A stretch of DNA of 64,000 nt. Source: Salinilacustrithrix sp003476595. Its GTDB lineage: Bacteria > Actinomycetota > Acidimicrobiia > Acidimicrobiales > Salinilacustritrichaceae. Of the stretch, positions 29,862-38,767 are shown one piece after another. Where the stretch lies: NCBI GenBank assembly GCA_963972525.1, contig CAXAUZ010000003.1, forward strand, positions 1 through 64,000, read 5' to 3'. Below the pieces are notes generated by a model that did not search any database, was not told the DNA's origin, and worked only from the letters and a program-made list of their open reading frames with translations. Each line of letters opens with the position of its first letter. Position 1 is the first letter of the stretch. A program made the translations under genes and the position numbers.

Positions 29862-31040
29862 CTATGGGTCGGGGTCGCCGCGGAAGCGGCGGTGGGGTCG
29901 GGCTCGGTTGTCGGGGTTGCAGGCGACGCGTCCGTTGTCGGGGCGGGTCCTGCCGCCGGCGGTGACGGGCTCGATGTGGTCGATGTCGCAGTAGTCGGCG
30001 GGCCGGTCGCAGCCGCGGGCCGTGCAGTGGCGGTCGCGGACCTGGATGGCCCGGCGGAGCTTGCCGGTGAAGAACCGGTGCCGCTCGTTGTACGCGATCG
30101 GCACCTCACCCGGGCCGTACACGTAGCGCTCCAGATCCGGATCGGTGTCCAGGATCCGGGCCAGCTGGCGGGCTGACAGCGGGGTCTCGTTCCACAGCTC
30201 GGCCAGACCACCGGCCAGGGAGTCCAACCCGGCGACCACGACCACGAGCGGTCGGAGCCGGGCCGCAGCGGAGGGGTTCGCGGCATGAGCTCGTTGGGCC
30301 ATGACCACCAGCGCGTCCGCGCGACGCTGCGCCGGGGTCCGGGCCAGCTCACTGGACAGCGGCTCCCGACCCAGCTTCTGCTTGGCCTCGGTCCAGTCGG
30401 CCTTGAACAGCTCCTCGACGATGCCGTCGAACACCGTCTTGAACGCGGCACCACCAATGGCATCGAGGACGGCGTCCACGACGACGGCGCCGTGGAAGGT
30501 GGCCGACACGTGGGCGTCGCGGTCCCGTTCGATCCGATCCGGCTCCCCTGAGTCGGGGTCGACCTGCAGTCGCCACTTCGCGAGCACCTTGCGTAGGCCC
30601 CGCATGTCCAGATCCACCGCCTGCTGGGCCAGCCAGCCCTCCCACTCCCCGAACGCTTCCCGGGTCTCCTCGGTGCGCACCTTCGCGATCGACCCCGCAT
30701 GCTCGGCGCCCAGGTCACCGGTGGCCCACCGTGCCGAGACCCCGGGCATGTCGATCAGCACCCGACCCAGCTTCAACGACGTCGCCGCCCCCGCATCACC
30801 CATCCGCAACCGGTCCCGGCACCACTGCTTGGCCGTCCGGTAGCCGAGGGGGACGTGATCACCCCGGGCCTCGAACGACCGCAGCAACCGATGAAACTCG
30901 AAATCCAACCGGCGCAGACACCGGGTCAGCTCCTCCAACAGCTCACCCAGGCCATCCGCCGTGGGCACCTCGGACACATCGATGCCAGCCACGAGATCGA
31001 TCGCCTCGTGCAACCGGACCGTCGCATCCCCCGCTGACAT
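29862..31040 (-). CDS. DUF222/13E12-type HNH endonuclease domain protein
   Basis: A 392-residue protein of the actinobacterial 13E12 repeat family. The DUF222 region covers most of the length (GYRTAKQWCRDRLRMGDAGAA, DLGAEHAGSIAKV, QRRADALVVMAQRAH). The C-terminus carries an HNH nuclease motif: CTARGCDRPADYCDIDHIEPV, then RTRPDNGRVACNPDNR. These genes are often multicopy and mobile-element-associated; activity is rarely shown. The start at 31040 (MSAGDATVRL) is chosen as giving the usual N-terminus; ATG 31067 in frame adds nine residues. It sits 1.3 kb from the tRNA used by the island but outside it. Confidence 0.85.
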   Translation of the reverse strand: MSAGDATVRLHEAIDLVAGIDVSEVPTADGLGELLEELTRCLRRLDFEFHRLLRSFEARGDHVPLGYRTAKQWCRDRLRMGDAGAATSLKLGRVLIDMPGVSARWATGDLGAEHAGSIAKVRTEETREAFGEWEGWLAQQAVDLDMRGLRKVLAKWRLQVDPDSGEPDRIERDRDAHVSATFHGAVVVDAVLDAIGGAAFKTVFDGIVEELFKADWTEAKQKLGREPLSSELARTPAQRRADALVVMAQRAHAANPSAAARLRPLVVVVAGLDSLAGGLAELWNETPLSARQLARILDTDPDLERYVYGPGEVPIAYNERHRFFTGKLRRAIQVRDRHCTARGCDRPADYCDIDHIEPVTAGGRTRPDNGRVACNPDNRARPHRRFRGDPDP

Positions 31041-31117
31041 AACGCCCAGACTACGCAAAACGAACACACGTTCGCAACCCCCATCTCGCTGTCAGAGGCC
31101 ATCGGCACCATGGAGCC

Positions 31118-32293
31118 ATGGCTGTGTGCAGGTACTGCGATCGGGAGATGACGAGCGCCACGGGGTGCGGTGAGCCGATGGTCCGCATCGACGGCGAGGC
31201 CTTCCGGCGCCGGCCCTTCGGTGCCGAGCGGGGCGGGGCAGGGACCGGTCGCTGCGGCGACTGCGGGGTGGCGCTCGGGCACGTGCACCACCCAGGGTGC
31301 GATGTCGAGCGGTGCCCGCGCTGCCGTGGCCAGGCGATCATGTGCGAGTGCTGCCACGACGACGTGGCCGTCGACGAGCTGGACCTGTGGTTCGAGCACG
31401 ACGAGGACCTTCCGCCTGTCGAGGACCCCGTGCTGCTCGCGCTCGACCCGTGGCCGCCAGGGGCGCGCCGGCGCGCAGCGCCGAACCTCCCGCTCGGCTC
31501 CCTCACGACGGTGCTCCGGTCCCGACACGCCGAGCATCTGGAAGCGCTGGGTGAGCTCCGCGGCCGCTCGGGTCCCTTCGACCACGACGTGGTCGCGATC
31601 GCCGTGGGCGTCCTCGGGATGCACCGCGACGTCCAGGGTCGACTCCGCCTCCACCGCCCCGACGTCGCTGCGAGCGCGACCCGGGCGGTGCGCTGGCTCG
31701 AGCAGGCGCACGTCGACCCGGTGCCGAGCGTCCCCGCAGCGATCGCTGTGGTCCTGCGCCGGGAGCACGAGCTCGGTCGGCTCGATCCGACGAGCGATCC
31801 CCTTGCCGCGCTGGTCGAGCCCCTCCACGCCCACCACGGCGTCGCGCCGGTGCCGGAGGACCACCTCTGCCAGTGCTTCGCGCCCCATGAGCCGTGGCTC
31901 CCGACCGACCACCGGGTGCTGCAGGTGTGGACGGGCCACCGGGTGCACGCCCGCTGCCCGGAGCCGATCGACGCCGTCGCCGCAGGGAGGGCCCGAAGCG
32001 CGTTCTTCGACCAGATCGGATCCGGCGGCGGGGAGCGTCGGGGTGAGGACGAGGTGCCCAGCCTCCTCGGGTCCATCTGGGGGCCGCACACCGTTGGCCC
32101 GCTCTGGATCTTCGGCGACCCGTGCCGTCCGGGCCGCTACGACAACCTGTTCCTCGACAACGGCGGGACGCCGTACGTCGCCCGACCCGACCGTCGGTAC
32201 CGCGATGGCTACCGGTGGGAGGAGGAGGTGCCGGGCATCGTGTTCAGTCGCTGGCGACCGGAGCGCCGCTCCGCGCCCACGGGGATCGCCTGA
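31118..32293 (+). CDS. Hypothetical protein with N-terminal Cys-rich zinc-ribbon-like region
   Basis: A 391-residue soluble protein. The first 90 residues contain paired cysteines/histidines suited to metal binding (CRYCDREM, RCGDCGVALGHVHHPGC, RCPRCRG, CECCHDD), similar to a double zinc ribbon. The rest is helical and unrecognised (LPLGSLTTVLRSRHAEHLEALGELRG; RAVRWLEQAHVDPVPSVPAAIAVV), with a C-terminal beta-like portion. The start ATG has no strong ribosome-binding site. It is the last gene before tRNA-fMet and lies outside the island. Confidence 0.6.
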   Translation: MAVCRYCDREMTSATGCGEPMVRIDGEAFRRRPFGAERGGAGTGRCGDCGVALGHVHHPGCDVERCPRCRGQAIMCECCHDDVAVDELDLWFEHDEDLPPVEDPVLLALDPWPPGARRRAAPNLPLGSLTTVLRSRHAEHLEALGELRGRSGPFDHDVVAIAVGVLGMHRDVQGRLRLHRPDVAASATRAVRWLEQAHVDPVPSVPAAIAVVLRREHELGRLDPTSDPLAALVEPLHAHHGVAPVPEDHLCQCFAPHEPWLPTDHRVLQVWTGHRVHARCPEPIDAVAAGRARSAFFDQIGSGGGERRGEDEVPSLLGSIWGPHTVGPLWIFGDPCRPGRYDNLFLDNGGTPYVARPDRRYRDGYRWEEEVPGIVFSRWRPERRSAPTGIA

Positions 32294-32299
32294 GCCAGG

Positions 32300-32329
32300 T
32301 TGTGGCTCGGCGGGGGTCGTCGCTACATT
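32300..32329 (+). promoter_or_regulatory. Promoter of tRNA-fMet
   Basis: A -35-like TTGTGG (32300-32305) and a -10-like TACATT (32324-32329) are separated by 18 bases and end 11 bases before the tRNA 5' base. Confidence 0.5.
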
Positions 32330-32340
32330 CATCAGTCCGC

Positions 32341-32419
<79 letters not shown>

Positions 32420-32432
32420 GAAAACGCAGGTC

Positions 32433-32458
32433 AGAGCCGGTGCAGCAGCACCGGCTCT
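32433..32458 (+). terminator. Hairpin terminator downstream of tRNA-fMet (island-encoded)
   Basis: An 11-base stem (AGAGCCGGTGC with its complement) around a four-base AGCA loop, followed by a T-containing stretch TCTGCTTT. It lies 16 bases after the tRNA. Because it is inside the island boundary, it must have replaced the ancestral tRNA terminator on integration. Confidence 0.75.
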
Positions 32459-32475
32459 TCTGCTTTCCGGGTGAT

Positions 32476-32500
32476 CTTCTAACGGATCTTCTAACGGATC
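32476..32500 (+). repeat. Tandem dodecamer at left island end (candidate recombinase arm site)
   Basis: Two adjacent copies of CTTCTAACGGAT plus one base. The same 25 bases occur in the same orientation at 51047-51071, just inside the other island end. Copy 1 begins 56 bases after attL ends. Arm-type integrase or excisionase sites have this layout around attP. Confidence 0.7.
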
Positions 32501-32525
32501 AGTTGTACTCGCAGGTGGCGTGGCG

Positions 32526-33059
32526 TCATGGACCCTTCTCCGGAGGTCCAAGTTGACCCTCCGGCTTCGGTCCGTCTCGGCCACCGCCTGGTCCACCTAC
32601 GATCGGTGCAGCCGGTGGGCGGCACCGGCGGCGGCCGATCAGGGAAGAATGCAACGTGAGCCCAGCTGGGGATTCAGGAAGGCAGCCCGGCTCCACGATC
32701 CAGGGCCGATACACCCGCCGCCGCCCGGACCGCAACGACGCCTTCACCTCCGCCACGGCCCGGCGGACCGTCCGGTCCGAGCCGGCGTAGCCGAGGGTTT
32801 CGAGCCTCTCGTGGCACTTGTCGGCCCGGATCTTGCCCTGCGAGCGGTCGACCCACTCCTCGATCTTGGGGAGGAACTCATCGAGCAGCCGTTCCCGGTG
32901 GACCGGCTCGGCCAGGTCGCCGAGCTCGCCCCGGTCGCGCTTGGCGACCCAGTCGGCGACCGTGTTGGGCGAGCATCCCGCCAGCTCGCCAGCGGCTCGG
33001 AAGGACCCGGTCAGGTCGAACGCTTCGAGAATCTCTGTCACTTGCTTGCCATCCTTCAC
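32526..33059 (-). pseudogene. IS21-family transposase IstA, truncated
   Basis: The GTG start at 33059 is preceded by GGGAGG. The first about 125 residues match the N-terminal helix-turn-helix region of IS21-type IstA (TEILEAFDLTGSFRAAGELAGC, split by GCSPNTVADWVAKR). Homology stops around RRVYRPWIVEPG; the following about 50 residues are Gly/Pro/Arg-rich and unrelated. Full IstA has about 400-500 residues with a DDE core, and istB should follow; both are missing. It is a dead remnant left of the catabolic block. Confidence 0.8.
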
Positions 33060-33707
33060 GTAGTTCCTCCCGGTCGGGGGTCATCGGCTTGAGCACCGAC
33101 AACTCGACCGGGAGGAGCACCCACCCGCGGTGGACCCCGGGGCAGGCAACGGACACGACCGCGCGCTTCTGATGGCCACCAGCGCGCGATTCCACTGGCC
33201 ATCACCGCGCGGTTTCGTGTCCGCCTACGCGCAGAATCTCATGGCCGCCGACACTCGATCCGCGCCATGGACTTTGGCCCAGGCCTGCCGTGTCCGGGCT
33301 GAACTCCGACGGGGCCCTTGCGTCCCGGCGGGCGCCACTCCAGGGCACTCACTTCTTCGACCTCGACCGCTTCTACGGCTCCCGCCCGGCGCACGCTCCT
33401 GGGCGCTGGCCTGCATGCGCGGCCGCAGCGGAAGACGAGTAGTCGACGCAGCGCAGGGACGTGCTCGCTGGGACACTCCGGCGGAGGAACACGGGTTCAC
33501 GTGCTACGCCGCGTCTACGGCTGAGCGTCGCATTGCCGCCATCGTCCCCAAGCGCACGACCGCACGGCGGGCATCGCTGCCTGCGACACTGGACGAAACA
33601 AAAGTGACGTCACTATTGACTGCCGGGTTGCAGGCCCTTACGATCCGTGGAGCGAAACACCAGGCGCGGGTGAGCGTCGGTGTCGTCGAGTGGACAGGGG
33701 ACTGAAT
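33060..33707. other. Non-coding stretch with IS21 end repeats, then no recognisable gene
   Basis: The first part looks like the left end of the IS21 remnant: inverted repeats GGACACGA (33151-33158)/TCGTGTCC (33215-33222) and TGATGGCCA (33170-33178)/TGGCCATCA (33196-33204). From about 33225 to 33707 no open frame resembles a gene. Composition shifts towards the lower-GC block near 33580. It ends in AGGGGAC upstream of the synthetase ATG, and probably holds that operon's promoter, though none stands out. Confidence 0.5.
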
Positions 33708-35885
33708 ATGGCCGACACGCGGCCCACGTACGGCACTGAACAACTTGCGCCCGTCGTTAAGCCGGGATCTGTCGTAGTTGTTGGAGTCTCAAGCAATCCG
33801 GACGGGTTCGGCGCTCGTACGATCCGAATTCTGCTCGACAGTTCCTTTCGGGGGGAAATCACCGCAGTCAATCCCAAGTACGAAGAACTACATGGGGTCC
33901 GTTGTGTCCCCACTGTCAAGGAGGCTCCATCAGCGCCCGATTGCGTCATCGTGGCCGTGCCGTCTCAAGATGTTGTCTCAGTGCTGGAGGAGGCCGCTCT
34001 ACATGGGGCTAGAGGTGCTGTCGTCTACTCGTCCGGCTTCGGTGAGACGGACGCCTGGGGTGCCGAGCAGGAGCGAAAGATCGCCCAGCTCTCACGCCGC
34101 AGTGGAATGCGGGTACTCGGACCCAATACGGCCGGGCTGTTCAACTATGTCGACGGCATCGTTCTATCTTTCGTACAGGACGTAGACTTAACGCTGCCTG
34201 TCGGGCCTATAGCCGTTGTCTCGCAGAGTGCTGGGCTCGGGATGCTTTTCACGCATGCGAGGCACCGAGGAATCGGGTTTAGCCATTGCCTTACGTGCGG
34301 GAACGCATCTGATATCAACGTCATCGACTTAGTCAACTACTTAGTAGAGGACCCAAGCACGTCAGTAATTACCCTAATCTTCGAGGGAGTGTCAGACGGA
34401 CGAGCCCTAGTGGAGGTTGGTAAGCGGGCGCGCAAAGCCGGTAAGCCAATCATAGCAATGGTCACGGGTAAGACGGTGCAAGGTAGGAAGGCGGCACTGT
34501 CGCATACCGGCACGCTAGCGGGACGTGCCGAAGTGACCTCTGCCGCGCTCCGGACAGCCGGGATTGTCGAAGTCGATACACCTGAGCTCATGCTTGAGCT
34601 TGCTCAACTATTCGCGAATGCGACCTACACTGGCGGTACCGGCGTGGGCGTGTTCACGAGCTCTGGCGGTGCCAGCGTCATTGCCGCCGATGCTGCCGAG
34701 CACTTCAACGTCCCATTGCCGGCGCCGTCCGACGCTACGTCTAAAGCACTGCTGGATATCTCGCCAGCGGCGATTATCAGCAATCCGGCAGATCTTACTG
34801 CAAACATCAGCCGAACCCCTGCGGCGTACGCAGAGGCATTAGCCGCCTACTCTAGAGACGATGGGTTCGCCGCCATCGTCACGCCTCTTACATCGACCGG
34901 TGGTCCATCTACAGCGGCAAGGCCTGCGTCCTTCGTTGAGGCCGCATCACGCATCGATAAACCCGTATGTGCCGTCTGGTTGAGTTCCTGGAAGGATGAC
35001 CCAGGCACAGACGTGCTCGACGCCGACAGAAGTGTCACCCTGTTCCGGTCAATGCACCACTGTTTCGCAGCCTTGAGGCATTGGCTGGACTGGCACTGCG
35101 AGCAACCCGACCGCGGCGATCGAACGCCGTTGAGTCCACGAGGGGCCGCAGCGATAGAGGCCACGATCGCGAGTGCCCTGGCAAAGGACGGGGGGGCGGA
35201 GCCCGTAACTCTTAGCGAGCACGAGTCGGCAAACCTGCTGGCAAAGGCCGGCATCCCGGTCGTGCCGCACACCCTAGTCGAGAGCGTCGATGCCGCCGTT
35301 GAGGCTGCGCAGGCGTTCGGGTTCCCTGTAGTGCTGAAGGGTACGGCCCTGGGCGTGGCACACAAGTCGGATGCAGGGGGCGTACGTCTCGATCTGCGCA
35401 CCTTGGAACAAGTCCGCGACGCATTTTATGACCTCGTGACGTGGCGCCCGACGGCGGGAGCGGAGGCCTCCGGCTCCGTCCTGGTCGCGCCCATGGTCGC
35501 CGGAGGGGTCGAAATGATCGTAGGGGCTACGCGTGACGAGCACTTTGGCCCTGTCGTGAGTGTCGGTATGGGCGGCATCTTTGTGGAGGCCTTAAACGAT
35601 ATCGAGCATGCGCTAGCTCCTGTATCGCCAGACGAAGCTGCACTGTTGATTGGCCGACTGCGGACGAGGAGGATGTTTGAGGCGCAGCGGGGCAAAGAGC
35701 CGCTCAACGTCGACGCTCTAGCCCGCACCGTGGCGATGCTCTCCGAACTTATGGTCGCCGTACCAGACATCGCAGAGGTCGACTTGAACCCAGTCTTGTT
35801 GCGCCCTGAAGGCAGTCCATCTTACGCCTTGGACGCGCTGGTCGTACTTACTCCACGCAACTCTCCAGGAGACGTCATTCCATGA
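33708..35885 (+). CDS. ADP-forming acyl-CoA synthetase (acetate-CoA ligase family, fused alpha-beta)
   Basis: A 725-residue enzyme that interconverts an acyl-CoA plus ADP and phosphate with the free acid plus ATP, or activates an acid. Order: CoA-binding Rossmann domain (VVVVGVSSNPDGFGARTIRIL, residues about 20-110), succinyl-CoA-ligase-like domain with the phosphohistidine candidate His266 in AALSHTGTLAG, then ATP-grasp beta domain (about 495-725; GFPVVLKGTALGVAHKSDAGGVRLDL, VDLNPVLL). ATG 33708 has AGGGG upstream; GTG 33690 is an alternative. It uses codons rare in the host genes (TTA, ATA, AGT). Its stop overlaps the next ATG. The substrate is unknown. Confidence 0.85.
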   Translation: MADTRPTYGTEQLAPVVKPGSVVVVGVSSNPDGFGARTIRILLDSSFRGEITAVNPKYEELHGVRCVPTVKEAPSAPDCVIVAVPSQDVVSVLEEAALHGARGAVVYSSGFGETDAWGAEQERKIAQLSRRSGMRVLGPNTAGLFNYVDGIVLSFVQDVDLTLPVGPIAVVSQSAGLGMLFTHARHRGIGFSHCLTCGNASDINVIDLVNYLVEDPSTSVITLIFEGVSDGRALVEVGKRARKAGKPIIAMVTGKTVQGRKAALSHTGTLAGRAEVTSAALRTAGIVEVDTPELMLELAQLFANATYTGGTGVGVFTSSGGASVIAADAAEHFNVPLPAPSDATSKALLDISPAAIISNPADLTANISRTPAAYAEALAAYSRDDGFAAIVTPLTSTGGPSTAARPASFVEAASRIDKPVCAVWLSSWKDDPGTDVLDADRSVTLFRSMHHCFAALRHWLDWHCEQPDRGDRTPLSPRGAAAIEATIASALAKDGGAEPVTLSEHESANLLAKAGIPVVPHTLVESVDAAVEAAQAFGFPVVLKGTALGVAHKSDAGGVRLDLRTLEQVRDAFYDLVTWRPTAGAEASGSVLVAPMVAGGVEMIVGATRDEHFGPVVSVGMGGIFVEALNDIEHALAPVSPDEAALLIGRLRTRRMFEAQRGKEPLNVDALARTVAMLSELMVAVPDIAEVDLNPVLLRPEGSPSYALDALVVLTPRNSPGDVIP

Positions 35886-37069
35886 CCCAGACACTGCCCT
35901 ACCAACTTTGGGACGCAGATAACCACTACTACGAGACCCGCGACTGCTTCAGTCGCCACATTGAACGGAAGTACGCCGACCAAGCGATCCGACCCAAGGT
36001 CTTGGACGACGGCACCGAAGTTCTCTACATGGGGGACCGGCGCCTGCGTTTCCCGGTGGTCAAATTCGACGGCTGCGAGCCGCCCGGCGCGCTGATGGAA
36101 ATTCTACGCAACCCGAACCTCACCAACTTCGCCGAGGCCAGATCGTCCGAGAATATGCTGGCCGCCTTCATTGAGCGTGGCCCACGCCTAGAACTAATGG
36201 ACGAGCAGAATGTTGAGGCGGCGTTCTTGCTGCCTACAGCAGGTGTTGGCTGGCAACAGGAAATCGAAGACGACATACCCGCTCTCTACGCCAACCTGCG
36301 ATCGTTCAACCGGTGGATCGAAGACCAATGGGGCTACGGCGCAGACGGACGGATCTTCGGTGTTCCAGCGATGTCCCTGGCGGACGTTGATGAGGCGATA
36401 ACTGAACTGGACCGCCTACTTTCGGCTGGCGCTAAGGCTCTCTACATGCGGCCTGGACCCGCGGGTGCGAGCCGGTCCCCAGCCCATACCGACTTCGACC
36501 CATTCTGGCAGCGCGTCAACGAAGCCGATCTGCCAGTTGCGCTCCACCTTTCGGCCGGCCTGAACGACATGTCTGCCGCCTGGGGGGAAGATCCCACGCC
36601 GAACGCTCGAACCGTTTCCGCCATGCAGTGGGCATTCTTCATGGGGGATGGGCCGATCATGCAGACGCTCGCTTCGCTTGTCTACAACAACTTCTTCGAA
36701 CGGTTTCCACGAATCCGAGTGCTGAGCATTGAAAACGGGACCCGCTGGTTGCCGTACTTCCTAAAGCAACTCGACAAGGGCGCAAAGATGGGGCGGTTCG
36801 GCCCCTGGCCGAACGGCAAGCCACAGGATCGGCCGAGCACGATAGTCCGCGAGCGCGTATGGATCACTCCGTTCCCGGAGGAGCCAGTCGAAATTGCGTT
36901 GACAAGCATGGGCGAGGATCGCGTCCTGTTGGGCTCAGACTTCCCACACCCAGAAGGCGTGGCGAGCCCCGTTGACTTCGTCGACAACCTAGCTGCGGTA
37001 TCCGACGAGACGAGGCGAAAAGTTCTGAGAGACAACCTTCGCTCCGTACTCGGTGTCGATACGAAGTGA
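35882..37069 (+). CDS. Amidohydrolase family 2 (ACMSD-like metal-dependent hydrolase/decarboxylase)
   Basis: A 395-residue TIM-barrel protein of the amidohydrolase-2 group, which includes decarboxylases and hydrolases of aromatic or acyl substrates. The N-terminal metal motif reads DADNHYYE where relatives have DxDxH. Later blocks VALHLSAGLN and RIRVLSIENGTRWLPYFL contain His and Glu positions, and the terminal LLGSDFPHPEG supplies the conserved Asp. The ATG overlaps the preceding TGA (ATGA). Such proteins often sit in catabolic clusters; the exact reaction cannot be assigned. Confidence 0.8.
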   Translation: MTQTLPYQLWDADNHYYETRDCFSRHIERKYADQAIRPKVLDDGTEVLYMGDRRLRFPVVKFDGCEPPGALMEILRNPNLTNFAEARSSENMLAAFIERGPRLELMDEQNVEAAFLLPTAGVGWQQEIEDDIPALYANLRSFNRWIEDQWGYGADGRIFGVPAMSLADVDEAITELDRLLSAGAKALYMRPGPAGASRSPAHTDFDPFWQRVNEADLPVALHLSAGLNDMSAAWGEDPTPNARTVSAMQWAFFMGDGPIMQTLASLVYNNFFERFPRIRVLSIENGTRWLPYFLKQLDKGAKMGRFGPWPNGKPQDRPSTIVRERVWITPFPEEPVEIALTSMGEDRVLLGSDFPHPEGVASPVDFVDNLAAVSDETRRKVLRDNLRSVLGVDTK

Positions 37070-37117
37070 TGTGCCCCGGGCAATACCGACACAACTCCCT
37101 ACGAGCGAGGTAGCAAA

Positions 37118-37954
37118 ATGATTGTCGATTTCTGGTCCAACCTGCGGTCACCGGCGGCAGTAAAGGCCTGGGAAAATAACCCTACCCTTGCCGGCGTGGC
37201 GAACTTCTTCGGCAACGCAACGTTCGAGGTCAGAGACGTCGCTGCGGTGGTCGAGGAGCTGGACGAAAACCGAGTCGATATGGCTCTCGTCAGCGGCCTC
37301 GCCGGCGGGACCGGACACATGAAGTCTAACAACTACACCATCGAGGAAGCCCTTGCCCAGTGCGAGGAGTTTCCAGAGCGTGTCCGTGCGGCGATGTGGC
37401 TGGAGGGCCTCCAGAGCATTCAGGAGATGTGCCGGACCATTGAGAGGGTCTCTGAGCACCCGCTATTCTCCGTAGTGCGGGTTATCCCAATGGTCCTTGA
37501 GGATTACATCAACTCACCGCGCCTGTATCCAGTGTACGAACGCTGTGAGGCGCTGGGTATTCCGGTGTCAATCAACGTCGGCATTCCCGGGCCAAGAGTC
37601 CGGGCGAAGTTTCAGGACGCCACGCTCATCGATGACGTGCTCATCGACTTCCCAGACCTAGTCGTCATCGGAGCACACATGGGACATCCGTACGAAAAAT
37701 ACCTGATTCGACTGATGCTCAAGTATGAGAATCTGTACCTGACCAATAGTGCATACCTGGCGAAGTATTTCGAGCCTGAGGTCATACGGTTCATGGACTC
37801 ATCCCGGGGTCGTGACCGCCTCATGTTTGCGAGTGATGCTCCGCTTCTTTCGCTAGAGCGCTCTCTCAAGGAAGCGAAGCTCGTGGACGTCGGCGCTGAA
37901 GCTATGGACAACTTCCTCGGTGGTAACGCTGCGAGAGTGTTGGACCTTGCCTAG
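37118..37954 (+). CDS. Second amidohydrolase-2 family protein
   Basis: A 278-residue, smaller member of the same superfamily as its neighbour. Visible: VDFWSNL in place of the usual DxHxH metal motif, MALVSGLAGG, VSINVGIPGPRV, VIGAHMGHPYEKYLI (conserved His), and MFASDAPLLSLE with the terminal Asp. The first motif lacks both histidines, so the metal site may be atypical or act with a partner. It is 48 bases after the first amidohydrolase, probably in the same transcript. The C-terminus ends in the family pattern FLGGNAARVLDL. Confidence 0.75.
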   Translation: MIVDFWSNLRSPAAVKAWENNPTLAGVANFFGNATFEVRDVAAVVEELDENRVDMALVSGLAGGTGHMKSNNYTIEEALAQCEEFPERVRAAMWLEGLQSIQEMCRTIERVSEHPLFSVVRVIPMVLEDYINSPRLYPVYERCEALGIPVSINVGIPGPRVRAKFQDATLIDDVLIDFPDLVVIGAHMGHPYEKYLIRLMLKYENLYLTNSAYLAKYFEPEVIRFMDSSRGRDRLMFASDAPLLSLERSLKEAKLVDVGAEAMDNFLGGNAARVLDLA

Positions 37955-38064
37955 GCGGGAAGCAAGACCGCACCGTGCAGTGGTGGCGCCCAACCGACCG
38001 GCGCGACGATTGCCTGGTCGTGTGACGGATGGGCGTACTCCTTGCGTAGACATGGAGCAAGCCG

Positions 38065-38676
38065 ATGGCCATCGCCGGTAGTACGGAAAAAGGGCGCCGC
38101 GCGCGTGCTCGCTACCTAGCAGCATCAGCCGAGGTCTTCGCCCGCGATGGGTATGTGAACGCGACCATGTCCAGTATTGCCTCAGCGGCCGGATATTCGC
38201 AGGGGGCGATCTACCGGTACTTCCCATCTAAGGACGCGGTCTTCTCGGACTTGATGGCGCATACGCACGAGGAGCTCCTCGTTAGCACGCGTACCGGCGG
38301 GCTTACTGACCCTTGGGATGCCTTGGACGCTGCCAACCGAGGCTTCCTTACGTACTGGTCTGAGCGTGCCGGGATCCTTCGGGCATTCGAACAGGCACAG
38401 GCCGTCGACTCGGTGTACGGGCGAGGTGCGAGTCGGACGCGCTCGGCTATGCGAAAGCGCTTTGTGTATTCGTTCGAAAAACGATTTGGAGCGTTAAGCG
38501 AAGCAGACCGGGAGGAGCTGGACGCCCTTGTCTTGATGCTCATTGTAATGACCGAACGCATGGCCGTGTTGGCGTTCGCATCGAATGACACTCAAGAGGC
38601 GTCGATCAGCTTGGAGAGACTATGTGATCTTACGAGCAAGTGCTGGCGTCGAATTCTTCAGCCGTTCCTGGCTTAG
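38065..38676 (+). CDS. TetR family transcriptional regulator
   Basis: A 203-residue regulator. The N-terminal HTH is clear (YLAASAEVFARDGYVNATMSSIA, then GYSQGAIYRYFPSKDAVFSDLM); the ligand-binding C-domain is divergent and helical. It lies between the amidohydrolases and the ABC importer, in the same direction, so it likely controls both, perhaps through the inverted repeat at 38710-38723. The ligand is presumably a substrate of the pathway. Confidence 0.88.
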   Translation: MAIAGSTEKGRRARARYLAASAEVFARDGYVNATMSSIASAAGYSQGAIYRYFPSKDAVFSDLMAHTHEELLVSTRTGGLTDPWDALDAANRGFLTYWSERAGILRAFEQAQAVDSVYGRGASRTRSAMRKRFVYSFEKRFGALSEADREELDALVLMLIVMTERMAVLAFASNDTQEASISLERLCDLTSKCWRRILQPFLA

Positions 38677-38709
38677 TGGCGGGAGCGCGGTTGACGATGG
38701 CGACGCCAG

Positions 38710-38723
38710 CTTCACAAGTGAAG
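38710..38723. promoter_or_regulatory. Inverted repeat upstream of importer genes, candidate TetR operator
   Basis: CTTCAC and GTGAAG are separated by AA, giving six-base arms. It lies between the TetR gene and the substrate-binding-protein gene, 45 bases before the latter's ATG. The assignment is by position only. Confidence 0.35.
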
Positions 38724-38767
38724 TCCTGTTTATTCGTAGAAGCAATTACTAACCTTCGGGGGACGCA

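Noticed and set aside
29862..31040. The DUF222/HNH gene as part of the island
   Set aside because: It lies upstream of the intact tRNA and of attL, with host-like composition, so it predates or is independent of the integration.
33130..33705. A 191-residue frame before the acyl-CoA synthetase
   Set aside because: It runs through IS21 end repeats and a composition change, has no ribosome-binding site and no recognisable domain.
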